A DNA stretch of 61,730 nucleotides, taken from contig CAVCMG010000016.1 in assembly GCA_963603285.1 (NCBI GenBank), positions 1 to 61,730 on the forward strand. The letters are read 5' to 3'. Each line of letters starts with the position of its first letter. Positions within the stretch are counted from its first letter, which is position 1. This DNA is from UBA11957 sp963603285 (GTDB taxonomy: Bacteria; Bacillota; Clostridia; Lachnospirales; Lachnospiraceae). Below the pieces are notes generated by a model. That model did not search any database. It was not told where the DNA came from and saw only the letters and a list, made by a program, of their open reading frames with translations. The position numbers and the translations under genes are program-made. Below are positions 61,252 to 61,730 of the stretch, piece after piece.

Positions 61252-61716
61252 CTATTTTTTCAAAACATTATCAATATGTCTCAAAAGACCCTGACAACCG
61301 GCAACCACCTGCTGATAGGTTGTCTCAAAATCACCGGTATACCACGGATCCGCGATCTCGCCCGGCTGGCCGGTGAAGTCACGCAGCATATGTACCTTGC
61401 CTTTTGGATCATTCGGCACGAAACGCTTGAGGTTACGCAGATTACAGTTGTCCATGACGATCAGGTAATCATAATCATCGTAATCTGCCCGGGTCATCTG
61501 TCTCGCATGATGGCCCTCGCAGGAAATTCCATGCTCGGCAAGCTTACGCTTCGCCGGTGGATAGACCGGATTGCCGATCTCCTCTGTGCTGGTAGCAGCG
61601 GAAGAGATTTCGAAGTCGGCAGAACGGTTTGATTTGTTGACCATGTCCTGCAGGATGTACTGGGACATGGGGGAACGGCAGATGTTGCCGTGGCAGATGA
61701 ATAATATTTTTATCAT
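61252..61716 (-). CDS. Low-molecular-weight protein tyrosine phosphatase
   Basis: The 154-residue protein has the P-loop ICHGNICRSPMSQY at residues 7-20 (nucleophile Cys8) and the general-acid motif ADPWYTGDF near 121-129. The family dephosphorylates tyrosine on proteins, often antagonising BY-kinases or acting on phosphoarginine. It is full length and convergent with the Lrp/AsnC gene. Its upstream context lies outside the window. Arg or Tyr specificity is not decided by the sequence. Confidence 0.93.
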   Translation of the reverse strand: MIKILFICHGNICRSPMSQYILQDMVNKSNRSADFEISSAATSTEEIGNPVYPPAKRKLAEHGISCEGHHARQMTRADYDDYDYLIVMDNCNLRNLKRFVPNDPKGKVHMLRDFTGQPGEIADPWYTGDFETTYQQVVAGCQGLLRHIDNVLKK

Positions 61717-61730
61717 AACTTCTCATATCC

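Overview
The window looks like a chromosomal segment of an endospore-forming, anaerobic Clostridia bacterium, most probably of the family Lachnospiraceae. The grounds are a complete spoIIIAA-AH operon, spoIVB, a sporulation-cluster gene order (spoIIIA, asp23-like, nusB, xseA, xseB, ispA, dxs, tlyA, nadK, argR, recN, spoIVB), strong Shine-Dalgarno sites, about half G+C, and many Lachnospiraceae-type accessory proteins (DUF2156-GNAT, DUF5662, DUF1292, XRE-cupin). I see no rRNA, tRNA, CRISPR array, phage or complete insertion sequence.

Layout. 1-5.7 kb: the end of a PucR/CdaR-type regulator (probably frameshifted), a sodium:alanine/glycine-type symporter, a TPR protein followed by a DUF2156-GNAT fusion, and an XRE-cupin regulator. 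5.9-11 kb (minus strand): an ABC-F ATPase, then an operon xth - degenerate GH13 'debranching enzyme' - DUF5662. 11.2-14.2 kb: a D-2-hydroxyacid dehydrogenase with a DUF1292 protein, and divergently an Orn/Lys/Arg decarboxylase. 14.3-17 kb: a hybrid histidine kinase that seems to lack part of its catalytic core, and a PD-(D/E)XK-like protein. 17.3-34.6 kb (all minus): the large conserved housekeeping and sporulation block from spoIIIAA down to spoIVB. 34.6-39.1 kb: a UvrD-type helicase overlapping gltX, and a SEDS-family protein. 39.3-41.9 kb: a LysR regulator divergent from a PutP-type symporter. 42-51.4 kb: cysE, mnmA, gltD, gltB and a small Dabb protein. 51.7-61.7 kb: a HAD-CPBP fusion, argS, a CBS-pair protein, gpsA, a zinc-dependent phospholipase C-like protein with a small exported protein, aspA divergent from an Lrp/AsnC regulator, and a low-molecular-weight tyrosine phosphatase.

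The most unusual signal is not a gene. Three intergenic elements of 181-186 bp (41912-42092, 44493-44677, 51398-51583) share a conserved core of 87-89 bp that folds on itself. Each core is flanked by perfect or near-perfect inverted arms of 47-49 nt. The arm sequences are essentially unrelated between copies, yet the two arms within a copy always match. Compensated base changes inside the core support a conserved structure. All three lie between genes, two of them between convergent genes, and a second palindrome with 27-nt arms (44405-44470) stands next to the middle copy.

Other oddities are a GH13 protein lacking its catalytic residues, a histidine kinase with an apparent in-frame deletion, a haloacid-dehalogenase/CAAX-protease fusion, a probable CTG start in a CTGA overlap, and an unexpected gene where spo0A is usually found after spoIVB.
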